Source: Rotaria socialis (taxonomy: Eukaryota; Rotifera; Eurotatoria; Philodinida; Philodinidae). From it: a stretch of DNA of 64,000 nt. The notes below the pieces were generated by a model. That model saw nothing but the letters and a program-made list of their open reading frames with translations, ran no database searches and was not told the DNA's origin. Where the stretch lies: assembly GCA_905331475.1 (NCBI GenBank), contig CAJNYU010001189.1:50087-114086 (forward strand). The letters run 5' to 3'. The stretch's first letter is position 1. Each line of letters opens with the position of its first letter. This document shows, piece after piece, positions 35,501 to 45,389 of the stretch. The position numbers and the translations under genes are program-made.

Positions 35501-37786
35501 AAAAAATTGTTGAAATTAGAAATGATATTCGTCTCTCTATGAATGGCTCAACAAAAAGTGGTTCGTTCTCAAATTATTTTCATATTTTAATTGAATTATG
35601 TTTTGGGACAATTAAAATTGAGGATATAGAATATCCCTATCTCGCGAGGTGACTATCTTCAGTTTAGATTCACTAGCTAATCTGAATTCAAACATCGATT
35701 TAATCGCTCGCCATGCTTCGCATTATGACTACTGAAAGAAAGTAGAAAATACTGAACAATCTTGTCGTTTTATACACTTTTACGAGCGTAAAGAAGAAAT
35801 AGTAATGATCGTTTCTATCTACAATCATTGTGCTCAATCATGCACATAGATATGAAAAAAATTATGCTGAATATCATACATGTTTTGAAATATAGAATTT
35901 TGTCATCAAAAAGCTTGTCAGCGCAGCCCCGTTGGGGCTAAAATGTGGAACTCACATATTTCAGTCAAGTAGATACTGATCAAATAGAAGATTTATTTTT
36001 TCAGTGTAGTGAGATCATATTTTGTTCAAAAATAAGATAATAAAACCTTTTTAACATTTGAAGTTTATTGGATTTATCAATAGGAAATATTACTAGAGAG
36101 AACGTATAAAAAACTTGTTGTTTAGAATATGTCAGTATGCTGAAGTGTTTAGTAGATTCATTGAGAAATATTGTGCACGATAATAGTTTAAACAGTATTT
36201 AGGATATAGCTATCAATATTGTCGAGAAATTCATATTTTTTCGTATTATCAGATGAGAAATTAATACATTTTTTCATAAACAAAAATTTGATAAAAGCTT
36301 TCTAGTGGATGGAAAAGTTGCGAATTGTAAATACACTAAAGTGAATTTAAGCTCGGGAATAAGGTATTTGTGTGAGAAAAAAAAGATTAAAATCTTCGTC
36401 TATTTATTGTAGGTGGCAGAAGTAACGAGTGTACTAGTAGCATAAACTAGTTGCTAGCTTCTGTAGCGGTAGCATACACTCGTTGCTAACGTCTGTAATA
36501 ATAAAAATATACGATACTGTCGTAACTATGGACTATAATAATAAACACGACAGATTTTGATGATTAATTCGAGATTAAATCCTAATTATAATGATTTCTA
36601 ACTAGTGAAACTAGATTTTTATTACTGATGTGTGTAGTGATGAACATAGGCAATCGACCTGTACCAAAAAAGTTTCTAATTAGTGCATCTAAATGTTAGT
36701 TTTTTTTTAAATATTTTATGTTTGTAATAGGGAGGGGGAGGTACATGGCAGCCGCAAAAACCTAACAATTCAACTTACACTCACTATTTTCTTCGAAGAT
36801 ATATGTGAGTTCCACAAAATCATAGCTAAAAAGATAGAAGTTTCAAAATGATTTGTTTATATAGAGAAATGCAATTTAAAAAAGTGTTCTGTTTGAGATT
36901 TTTTCGAGATGTTATGTTATTTTTGTTCTGCCCGTTCAAAGACATCATGCTGCATAAGTAACTATAAATATTAAAAGTAATGCTATTTGCTTATCCACTG
37001 AGAAATCTTTCAAAAACAAATGTCTCCCAGGATAATTGCTATAGAACGCTTGTTTTGGTTCATTAATTTCAACTTCTTACTGATAAATTGTTCATGAAGA
37101 AAAGTATCTTTTCTTTTTGTTCGAAGTTTATTGAACTTATTGGTTAGTTAATGCTATTGCTTATTAGCAGATGTTAGTTTTTCACGATCACCACCAACGA
37201 AAAGTTTTGCAGGATATATTTTTGGTTTAAAAACACGTTTTAATACACTGCCTAACCGATTTGTACCTTCTTCACTTAAAAAAATTAGCTTCTAATTATT
37301 ATTTGTTTCTCATATGCGTTACCAGCGTATTTATACATATTAGAGTAGAGGCAGATCTAGAATTTTGAAAGAGAGTTGTGATCATATAGGCAAAAAACAC
37401 ACTTTGAGATGTATTCGAAGTAGTAAGAGTTTGCTTTTCGTTCGTTTTTACTTTTTACAATCGAAAAATATTTCTCTCAGGGGTACAATCACCTAACTAC
37501 ACCCCACAAAAGAGCAAAACTCATAGAAATATAGATTTCATAGGAGTTATCGGTTGAATCCAAGACCAAACAGTACCGATTCCATCTCTGACACCTTCAA
37601 GATTATTTCAGTAGTATGAAAATATCTGCTATCGTGATAGCTTTGATACAAAGAAAAAATTATTGCATTTTTGTGTCACAATCGTCGTTGCAGTTATCAC
37701 TTATCTTGTGCAATGTAATGCAATGATTGCACAATAAATCTAACATGATAAAATGACTTGGATGTCAATGAAGAATACATTGAGTC
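32589..37786. other. 5.2-kb gene-free region upstream of the homeobox gene, microsatellite-rich
   Basis: No coding sequence found. Simple repeats: (GA)n ~32834-32860, (TA)n ~33309-33340, (ATC)n ~33405-33440, (CT)n ~33870-33896, ATC/GTC triplets 34681-34706, (TTC)n ~34975-34996. It also contains an inverted-repeat element (35944-36816). The size and position make it a plausible home for homeobox enhancers, but I cannot identify any. Confidence 0.5.
35944..36816 (-). mobile_element. TGTGGAACTCACATAT-ended element, copy 1 (reverse orientation)
   Basis: The terminal inverted repeats TGTGGAACTCACATAT / ATATGTGAGTTCCACA bound ~870 bp. Outside the left end is a GCGCAGCCCC...GGGGCT hairpin, which also flanks the 43-kb copy in inverse orientation. 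The right end, read on the minus strand, matches the start of the copy at 42947 (CTTCGAAGAAAATRGTGAG and TTTTTGCGGC). The interior is partly different and has TAGCAT...CTCGTTGCTA repeats. Non-coding. Confidence 0.65.
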
Positions 37787-38233
37787 ATGGAGATCAGTGA
37801 GAAGACGATATTTTCATGTCGTTTAGCGACAATAAATGACATCGACCAGATTTGTAATTCGATCGACGATCGGGATTTCATTCGTTCTTTTTTAGAACGA
37901 TCTGTCGCGTCGTCTTACTGCCATGTTGCAATTTGGAATGATAAGCTCATTGTTGGTTATGTTGTGCTTGACTATTCTTTCTATGCTAACGCTTTCATTT
38001 CAATGCTTCTTGTTCACCCTTTGTATCGACGGCAAGGTGTTGGTTTAATGTTGATGAATTATTTAGAAGAAAGAACTTTGATTACGACAAAGAAATTGTT
38101 CACATCGACGAATCTATCTAATTTAGCCATGCAATCATTGCTCGCTAAATTGAAATATCAACTGACTGGAGTTATTCACAATTTGGACGATGGAGATCCA
38201 GAATTGATTTATTACAAGGTTCGATGTGTTTAA
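37787..38233 (+). CDS. GNAT-family N-acetyltransferase
   Basis: Single-exon 148-aa protein, the usual length for a minimal GNAT domain. It starts with the beta1/alpha1 region (FSCRLATINDIDQICN), then VAIWNDKLIVGYVVLD (beta2-beta3), the acetyl-CoA loop LLVHPLYRRQGVGLMLM (motif A, R/Q-x-x-G-x-G type, ~76-92), and LFTSTNLSNLAMQSLLAKLKYQ (motif B). It transfers acetyl from acetyl-CoA to an amine; the substrate is unknown. No signal peptide. It is intronless, while most multi-exon neighbours are densely split, and small GNATs are common in bacteria, so bacterial origin is possible but unproven. The start ATG is the first in frame. Confidence 0.85.
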   Translation: MEISEKTIFSCRLATINDIDQICNSIDDRDFIRSFLERSVASSYCHVAIWNDKLIVGYVVLDYSFYANAFISMLLVHPLYRRQGVGLMLMNYLEERTLITTKKLFTSTNLSNLAMQSLLAKLKYQLTGVIHNLDDGDPELIYYKVRCV

Positions 38234-38747
38234 TACGACTTAACAACGTTCAATCCCGGATATTGAAGTACACTCTGTGTCGAATAATAAGAAATAAATA
38301 TGACGAGGCGCATGCCTACGAAAAGAGGATTCAACTTGTCACTCGAGCCAAGTTTTTATATAACTGAAAGATCATAAGTGTCAAGTTCGCTGTCATACTA
38401 TTATTCTGTAATAGTTTCATCAATTTTATCCAAGACATAATGTTCACGTTGCTCAGAAATCAGTTTCATTTGACATACAAAAACAAGTAACCTTCGAGTG
38501 CCTTGCATCTCTGATCCAAACCCAGGTACAAATTTAAGCGGAAATTTTTGACCGATAAACCTCATGAAAGATGATACCATTCGATAGACTGTGGAAATAC
38601 TACGTCGAGTGCTATTATTTTGAGATCCAACACAGATCAGGTAGCGAGTCATGACTGTAAGTATGTGATATTGCACGAGCTATCTCTTTATGAGATTATG
38701 ACGCATGCTATTGCTACACTCAATGTTGCTTCAAGATTTATATATAT

Positions 38748-39136
38748 GTTGGAGGGGAAATTTAAATTCAGGGCAATTTAAAATTCCCCTAGGGGAAAGT
38801 ATTCGTATTTTTTATATAATTTTCGATTTTTCTGAAACAGGTAAAAATGTACTGTTTGTGTGATGGTGTGGGTCTATATGTGGGTGTGAGTGTGTGAGCC
38901 CGTACTAATCAAGCCCTCACCCTCACCTTCACCCGCACTTATATTGTGCATTCAAACTGACTTTGTACAGCTACACCTACAGAGATGATGGACATTCGCA
39001 CAAACATTCCTGTCTAGACGTCAAGATGAATATTCATTTTTACCTATTTCAGAAAAATCGAAAATTATATAAAAAATACGAATACTTTCCCCTAGGGGAA
39101 ATTCAAATTGCCCTGGGTTTTAATTTCCCCTCCAAC
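38748..39136. mobile_element. 389-bp inverted-repeat element with ~100-bp arms in a TA site
   Basis: The ends GTTGGAGGGGAAATT.../...AATTTCCCCTCCAAC are inverted repeats that continue for ~100 bp with few mismatches, including CCCCTAGGGGAAAGTATTCG. TA runs flank both ends. The core has GGTGTGGG / CCCTCACCCTCACC tracts, like the element at 2721-3131. No coding sequence. Confidence 0.85.
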
Positions 39137-39548
39137 ATATATATATATATATAGACACTAATGATAATATTCTGACTTGAATGGTTCACCTTTCTTCTTT
39201 TTGTCATCGGTATATTTGCACAAGCAGCTAACTCACTATTCTCGGCTTTCAGAAGTATTTTAGTTGTAACGGTATCATTAAATTTTCACACACTCATAGT
39301 TATAGTGAAATTTGCACCGTCTTGTGCTAACAGTTTAGTTGGAATAGACTATCTTTCATGACATAAAACCTCTAGTGATTTAGTGACAAAAATGATTGAT
39401 ACAAAAAAACATTTTCCAATTAACTCGCATTTTGAAGATATTCTGCCTGAAAACATAAACCAGCGGGATAGTATAATATAAGATCGTTTTATTTTGTTTA
39501 ACAAATTTAATTCTTTTTATTTTCTTTAACAACAAAAGAAAAACTAGA

Positions 39549-40499
39549 TCATTGCTTTAATTTCTGTTCAATATCAGAGCAGATTTGATCGAGTTTATCG
39601 CTCGAAACAAACATTATTTTTCTTCGATGTGTCCATTCACCAGAACTATCTTGAGGTGGATAATAATCGACGGACACTGTTGAATGTTGTTGAAAAATTT
39701 CTTCTTCACCATTGACATAATAGATTGTGTTTGAATCATTTTTATGTAAACGTACTTTAGCATGCACTATCCAATAATCAATTGAATAGGTAATTTCCTC
39801 GCGAAGTGTACGAATTGCTGGTAAACTGATATCAGCTGGGATATTCATATAACGTTCGTTGATAAATAAAACACATTTTGAAGCTAAAATATGAAATATT
39901 TTCAGTACGATATACATGGGCCTGTAACTCAGGGGTAGAGTGTTCGCTTTGCATGCGAAAAGTCTTGGGTTCAAATCCCAACTCGTCCACTTTTTTAAAA
40001 TATATTTTTTCGCTCAGAATAAATAATTTTTTAACTTACCTTGAAGAATTTTTCTTGCTTGTTCATTATCTGAACATTTATCTAATAACCAAGCTTGTAG
40101 TTGTTTATTAAATTGTTGATCACAACGAAGAATCGAACATACACCTAAGACAGGAGGTTCATCATCTTCATCATCTGTTTCATCCATCGTGGAATCCAAT
40201 GGTTGATAAAACACACTACCACATGTTTGTTGAGTAATCAACTGAGTAGTGAATTGATTTAAATCGAGTATAGATTTCTTGATTGTATTACCAAATGATT
40301 GCTCAAGAAAATAAAGTATTGCATCACGATCACTATCTATTGGTGAACGAGCTTCTAAATCGACTTGAACATTTTCCTGTGGATTATTATCCATAGATTC
40401 ATCGGCATCGTCTTCATTGTCAGATGATGAGTTCGACGATGAACTTTCAGGTTCAGTTGGCTCATTATTAGGTCGGCGTTTCTTTGATGAACGTGACAT
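39549..40499 (-). CDS. BCCIP-like protein (BCP1 family)
   Basis: Two exons, 40499-40040 and 39883-39549, joined in phase 1, give 264 aa. An N-terminal Lys/Arg cluster (SSKKRRP) and long acidic Ser/Glu/Asp stretch (~12-45) precede the globular region: LEARSPIDSDRDAILYFLEQ, then CGSVF, an acidic loop and VLGVCSILRC. In exon 2 the diagnostic block LFINERYMNIPADISLP matches the BCCIP/Bcp1 signature, ending in KIMFVSSDKL and QICSDIEQKL. Length is slightly below human BCCIP (~314). The family binds BRCA2 and p21 in animals and chaperones ribosomal protein uL14; predicted mainly nuclear. The 156-nt intron contains a tRNA-Ala-like sequence on the other strand. Confidence 0.85.
39918..39989 (+). tRNA. 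tRNA-Ala (TGC)-like, antisense in the BCCIP-like intron
   Basis: 72-nt cloverleaf: D arm ACTC...GAGT, anticodon arm TTCGC-TTTGCAT-GCGAA with anticodon TGC, T arm TTGGG-TTCAAAT-CCCAA, discriminator A. The acceptor stem GGGCCTG against CTCGTCC has one G:T and two mismatched pairs (5:68 and 6:67), so it may be a tRNA pseudogene or a diverged copy. A T6 run follows (39991-39996). Confidence 0.75.
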
Positions 40500-41394
40500 G
40501 ATATTAATTCAAATGAATAACAATCTAAATTCTAGAATAGATCGAGTTCGACAAAAGTAGAGTATATTTCGAAATATTTTTCTTAAAATTTTAATCGTTC
40601 TCTCATAGACATGACTCATGAATGTCGAACGTAAAAACTGACTGATTTAGGATAGGACAATGCGAATTCTTCTACGCTATATGAAGAAGAAAAGGAAGAC
40701 TTGTAAACCAGAATATCTATTCGGTAAAATTCAGAACAAAAGCTTCTTATATCTTTCCAAAAGATTACTTCAAACTAAAAGAAAAGTATTTTCATAATTG
40801 ACATAGATGTCGGTAATTATCACTTGCGATGAAGTATTCATTTACGTAAGTAAACTTTTTATCAGTGAATAATCATCAGCTTCCATCAGACTGTAAAAAC
40901 TATCAGATTAGTTGAATGTCTAATTTAGTGTAAAAGCACAGTTTTTATATTATGAAAAGAAGGCAGACGAGTTAAAGGCACGTCTTATCACATCTCTATG
41001 ATAATTTACTAATATGCAATAAACCAGATGTTCTTCTCAATGAAAACGACAATAGATATTGCGTTTATCTAATACTAGTTGACATAAAAAGAAGGAAGAA
41101 AAGCAAATATATTCTTATCAATCATTGTACACCGACTAACAAACGCCAAGCAATTTATTTAAAGAAGAAATTGAGTTAAATCAGTTGCATTGTTGTGTAG
41201 TCATAACAAGCTGAGATTCATTCAAAAAAAAACATTTCGTCTTTGAATTATATGTTGCTAACAACAAACCTTGTGATCATCTAATGCATAGTGTTTCTCG
41301 CCGTAAAAACGATTTAACATATCAGAAAATTTAATTATTAATTTTATTCCAAAAAAAAATAATACTTTGGTTATGAAAATATCAATAGAAAATA
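40500..41394. other. Intergenic, nothing recognised
   Basis: AT-rich spacer between BCCIP-like and the first VC0807-like gene, both on the minus strand. No repeat or gene seen. Confidence 0.55.
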
Positions 41395-42372
41395 TCATGA
41401 ATTTACACTTAAAATACAATTTGAATCACTTCTAACTACAACGAATGAAGATAACATTTCTGATGGTCTTCTTTGTTGATTTTGTGGAATATTCAGCGTT
41501 TGTAATCGCCATCGTGCTATAAATGCTAATGTAAACTTTCTTTCAACCGTTATGCAAAGAATTGTAGATAAAATCATGAAAACTGTTATTGAACTCAATA
41601 TAATATGTCCATATATTACGATTTTATTAATTGACAAACCTGCTAGAATAAGAATAACTCGAGCTAGAAATTCTAAAAAATATCCCACCGACCAAACACT
41701 TGTTATAAAATAGCACGAAATGCGAAATGATGAACAATGCCCATAGAGCCATTCGTATACTTGAGCAACTTCTTGTTTATCAGGCAATTTATTATTTGAA
41801 ACTTCTTCTTTAAGTCGAGCATAATTAGTATCGATTTGATCTTCGTCATCATTAAATATACTATCAGGTAATCCAATATCTTTTCGTTTCGTTGGTACTA
41901 GATCTTGATAAAAATAATACGCTAATGGTCGCCAGCGGCATCGATGCTTACAAAATTGAAATGGTATTAATGTAACTCCAAAAATCAATGATAGAATACA
42001 AGTAAGTAAAGATTTTTCTAATAAAAGTATAATAGGATTACGTGATACAACAGCAACAATAGCTGTTATAGAAAAAGTAACAAACACAAGAAAGCCGAGT
42101 GCATCAAATGTACGTAACAACATTCCTTTAAATATAACCATAAATAATGGTGGACTACTAGCAGCTAAAAGTGCATAAACTGGTTTAATATATTTTTGAA
42201 GATACATGTAGATAACAAGTGGTAGAATAACATCAACTAGAATGGTAACAATAAAACGTGGAATATGATGTTTAAATGTATGCCAAATAGAAAATTTAAT
42301 TTCAACGGGTGCTTCATGTTGCAGACGTAGATCAGTAATAGTTGATGGAGTAATATCATATCTTGGATGCAT
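41395..42372 (-). CDS. VC0807-like multi-pass membrane protein (paralog 1)
   Basis: Intronless, 325 aa. About six hydrophobic helices: LVDVILPLVIYMYLQ (~42-58), YALLAASSPPLFMVIFKG (~65-85), TFDALGFLVFVTFSITAIVAVV, LLLEKSLLTCILSLIFGVTLIP, then after a ~75-residue loop with the invariant block RPLAYYFYQDLVPTKRKDIGLPDSIF, two more (SCYFITSVWSVGYFLEFLARVILI and IVIYGHIILSSITVFMILSTI). DALG-x-LV, LLEKSLLTG-type helix starts and RPLAYYF are hallmarks of the VC0807-like family found mainly in bacteria and fungi. Two paralogs lie at 44436 and 52842. Function is unknown; transport or membrane-linked signalling are guesses. Confidence 0.75.
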   Translation of the reverse strand: MHPRYDITPSTITDLRLQHEAPVEIKFSIWHTFKHHIPRFIVTILVDVILPLVIYMYLQKYIKPVYALLAASSPPLFMVIFKGMLLRTFDALGFLVFVTFSITAIVAVVSRNPIILLLEKSLLTCILSLIFGVTLIPFQFCKHRCRWRPLAYYFYQDLVPTKRKDIGLPDSIFNDDEDQIDTNYARLKEEVSNNKLPDKQEVAQVYEWLYGHCSSFRISCYFITSVWSVGYFLEFLARVILILAGLSINKIVIYGHIILSSITVFMILSTILCITVERKFTLAFIARWRLQTLNIPQNQQRRPSEMLSSFVVVRSDSNCILSVNS

Positions 42373-42946
42373 GTAATATCTATTTAAATGTAAAAAGCAC
42401 AGATAGATGGTCTAAATTTAATGTAAATTGATTGATATTGAAATAAAAGAAAACATAACACGTAAAAACTATTGATGTTAACTATCGCATCATGTGAATT
42501 GCTTATTAAAGTAGTCAATCATTTATGCGTACGTTTTATAAGATGTTGAATATATGGGGCGGCAACTTTCTTACCTTAGCTTAGTTTTTATGGCTGAATA
42601 GTTTTATGTATATATATATATATCAATTTTCTACACATCATTAATATGCATAAACGATTCTCTCTCTACATGAAGAATACTTATGATTACGTCGTGCTTA
42701 CGGCATTCGAGTCCATCGAAAATACAACAGACTCTCTATGTCTAACAATATTTGTATTGGTTCAATATTGAAACATATCACAATTTAATGATAGATTCAT
42801 TTGAGTTTTAATTTTTTTCCATCTTTCTGTTGACAGAAGAAAACAAAAACGCAAATCCTAGGCAATAACAATGGTGATTCATCCAATCATTAATGAATTC
42901 AAATAGAAATTTCTTTTTCTTTATTATTATTCAGTAAGTTCTATTT

Positions 42947-43408
42947 TGTGGAACTCACATGTTTTCGAAGAAAATGGTGAGAATAAGTTTAAAAGGGAGA
43001 TTTTTGCGGCACCCCAATTACAGACATTAATGAGCTTAAAATTGTGTTAATTAGGAGCTTGACTAATTAGGCTGCTATTTCTTCCTTTGTTAATTACAGA
43101 CTACACGAAACATGCAATGTTTGCCCATTACAGACCATAGAAACTAGCCATTGCCATTATTAAATATACGAGGTAACAATTAATATTCCATTGCAGACAC
43201 AAGCAAATTGACAATGACCTAATTATACGTTTTGTAAATCAAGGTAGATTTTTCAGATGAACTATTTTGAATTATTTTCATACATCGCCGTGTCCTGATA
43301 AATCCCGACGGGGACGTCGTTTGCAAAGAATTTTTTCGCTGGAATCCTGACAAGCGCTGCGATGTATGGTTATTTTAGTAAGCCACAGGAATATATGTGA
43401 GTTCCACA
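42947..43408 (+). mobile_element. TGTGGAACTCACATRT-ended element, copy 2 (462 bp)
   Basis: It begins TGTGGAACTCACATGT and ends ATATGTGAGTTCCACA, 16-bp inverted repeats. The interior repeats the motif ATTACAGAC (or ATTGCAGAC) four times at irregular spacing. Followed by the hairpin-forming TAGTCCCAAAGGGGCTGCGC. Non-coding. It is the best-preserved copy of the family (others at 35944-36816 and 47054-47477). Confidence 0.75.
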
Positions 43409-43667
43409 TTTTAGTCCCAAAGGGGCTGCGCAAACAAGCTTTTANTTATACGTTTTGTAAATCAAGGTAGATTTTTCAGATGAACTATTTTGAATTATTT
43501 TCATACATCGCCGTGTCCTGATAAATCCCGACGGGGACGTCGTTTGCAAAGAATTTTTTCGCTGGAATCCTGACAAGCGCTGCGATGTATGGTTATTTTA
43601 GTAAGCCACAGGAATATATGTGAGTTCCACATTTTAGTCCCAAAGGGGCTGCGCAAACAAGCTTTTA
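43223..43667. repeat. 222-bp perfect direct repeat around a single N
   Basis: 43223-43444 and 43446-43667 are identical by eye, with the only ambiguous base of the window (N, 43445) between them. The pattern is what a scaffolder leaves when two contig ends overlap but are not merged. Confidence 0.9.
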
Positions 43668-44435
43668 CTTACGTTTTAATCAAAAATTACTTGGATGAAA
43701 TTCTATTTTTGATTATTCCATAAAAATTTTTTTTTTAAGAAACCAACAATAATAATATCCTGCTTAGCAACTAATTTTAAGATATACACTTACGCAGTTG
43801 TGTAACAGGATCAGTAATGTTATAGAATAATTTTTTTTTCTGAATATTTTACGGTTGAATAGTCGTATTGATTATGCCGACTCAAAATCAATTTGTGATG
43901 CAGGTTACAGTTCTGTTAATAATGTCAACTTGCGTCGTATCGAACAAATCAATGTATGAGGTTTATAGTTGCATGTTAATGTAAATACTGCACGTGTTCC
44001 TAACGACAGTGCATAACGTCAACAGATTTCTTTGTAATATGGAATAGAAAAAGAAACATTTTTGCTTGGTCGGCTGAAATTTTCTTTTTAAAACACACAT
44101 ACACATATCCTTTCCATTCAACTGCTATTTGTAGTTTACTCTGCAGTTCTCTTCGTCTTTCTTTCTTTTCTTTTCTTTATTGACAGAAATCAACCGAGGA
44201 TTTTTTTTATATTCTTCAATTTTATGAACTCGTCATTTTTATCTTTCACTATGATTCAATATGAAGCAAATAGAGTTTATATACATGAATTCATTTATTT
44301 CTATAGTACATTATTTTGGCAGTTACTTAACATGAATTTGAAAACAGAAAAAGAAGAGAATAAATTATATTGCAATGTGCTCGCATTCAAATATTTGAAA
44401 AACATCGATATTCTGTTAAAAATGATAGCATAACT

Positions 44436-45389
44436 CTATGTAACAATATTTATGCTTGAATCGTTGACAAATGATGACTGTTGAGTACTGAAATACTCTT
44501 TTTTCCATGTTTCAATTGATTTTAATGTTTGTTTTCTTTCTCGTGTTATACAAAGTATAGTTAATATAATTAATAGAGTTGTCATTGCACTCAATATAAT
44601 ATGTCCATAAATGAATATTTTTTCAATTGATAAACGAATTAAAATAAGAAATAATCGTGCAAGAAATTCTAATAGAAGACCAATCGACCAAATACTTGTT
44701 ATTAAATAGCATGAAAGACGAAATGACGAACAATGTCGATAGATCCATTCGTATACTTGAGCAACTTCTTGTTTATGACTTAATACTGGTAATGATAATA
44801 AATTTTCTTCTTGCATCTCAGAAAATTGATTATCAGGTAATTGTTGTTGTTCATCTTCAAATATACTATCAGGTAATCCAATATCTTTTCGTTTCGTTGG
44901 CACTAAATCTTGATAAAAATAATAAGCGAGTGGTCGCATTCGACACCGATGAGAACAACAACGAAACGGTATCAATGTTATACCAAATATAATAGACACA
45001 ACGCCAGTAACAAGAGATTTTTCTAATAATAGAATAACAGGGCTACTGGTTATTACAGCGGCAATAGCTGATGCGACGAAACAAAAAAACACCAAAAAGC
45101 CTAAGGCGTCAAATGTTCGAGATACGATTCCTTTAATTATTACCATAATAAATGGTGGAATACCAGCTGCTGCTAGGGCATAAACGGGTTTGATTCGTTT
45201 TTGCAAAATGAGATAGAGAACAAGAGGACATATAAGATCGACAAGAACAGTAATAACTAGACGTGGAATGTGATGTTTAAATGTATTCCAAATTGAAAAT
45301 CTAGGATTTTCTATGGAGATAGCTTCATCGTCTCTGTCTTCATCTTCGAGAAGAAGCGGTGGACAATCGGCATCAGAATCAAAAGCCAT
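44436..45389 (-). CDS. VC0807-like multi-pass membrane protein (paralog 2)
   Basis: Intronless. Start chosen at 45389 (MAFDSDADCPP, acidic N-terminus), which gives a 317-aa protein comparable with the paralogs; a longer in-frame start at 45455 exists. The same blocks are present: FSIWNTFKHHIPRLVITVLVDL, YALAAAGIPPFIMVIIKG, TFDALGFLVFF, LLLEKSLVTGVVSIIFG, RPLAYYFYQDLVPTKRKDIG, KQEVAQVYEWIYRHCSSFR, and a C-terminal pair of helices. Like paralog 1 it has the DALG and RPLAYYF motifs of the VC0807-like family. The pair 41395/44436 is a tandem duplication; paralog 3 has been separated by a MAM-like gene. Function unknown. Confidence 0.75.
   Translation of the reverse strand: MAFDSDADCPPLLLEDEDRDDEAISIENPRFSIWNTFKHHIPRLVITVLVDLICPLVLYLILQKRIKPVYALAAAGIPPFIMVIIKGIVSRTFDALGFLVFFCFVASAIAAVITSSPVILLLEKSLVTGVVSIIFGITLIPFRCCSHRCRMRPLAYYFYQDLVPTKRKDIGLPDSIFEDEQQQLPDNQFSEMQEENLLSLPVLSHKQEVAQVYEWIYRHCSSFRLSCYLITSIWSIGLLLEFLARLFLILIRLSIEKIFIYGHIILSAMTTLLIILTILCITRERKQTLKSIETWKKEYFSTQQSSFVNDSSINIVT

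Noticed and set aside
38401..38676. 91-codon minus-strand ORF between the GNAT gene and an inverted-repeat element
   Set aside because: Composition is protein-like, but there is no recognisable domain, splice support or paralog; kept as unproven.
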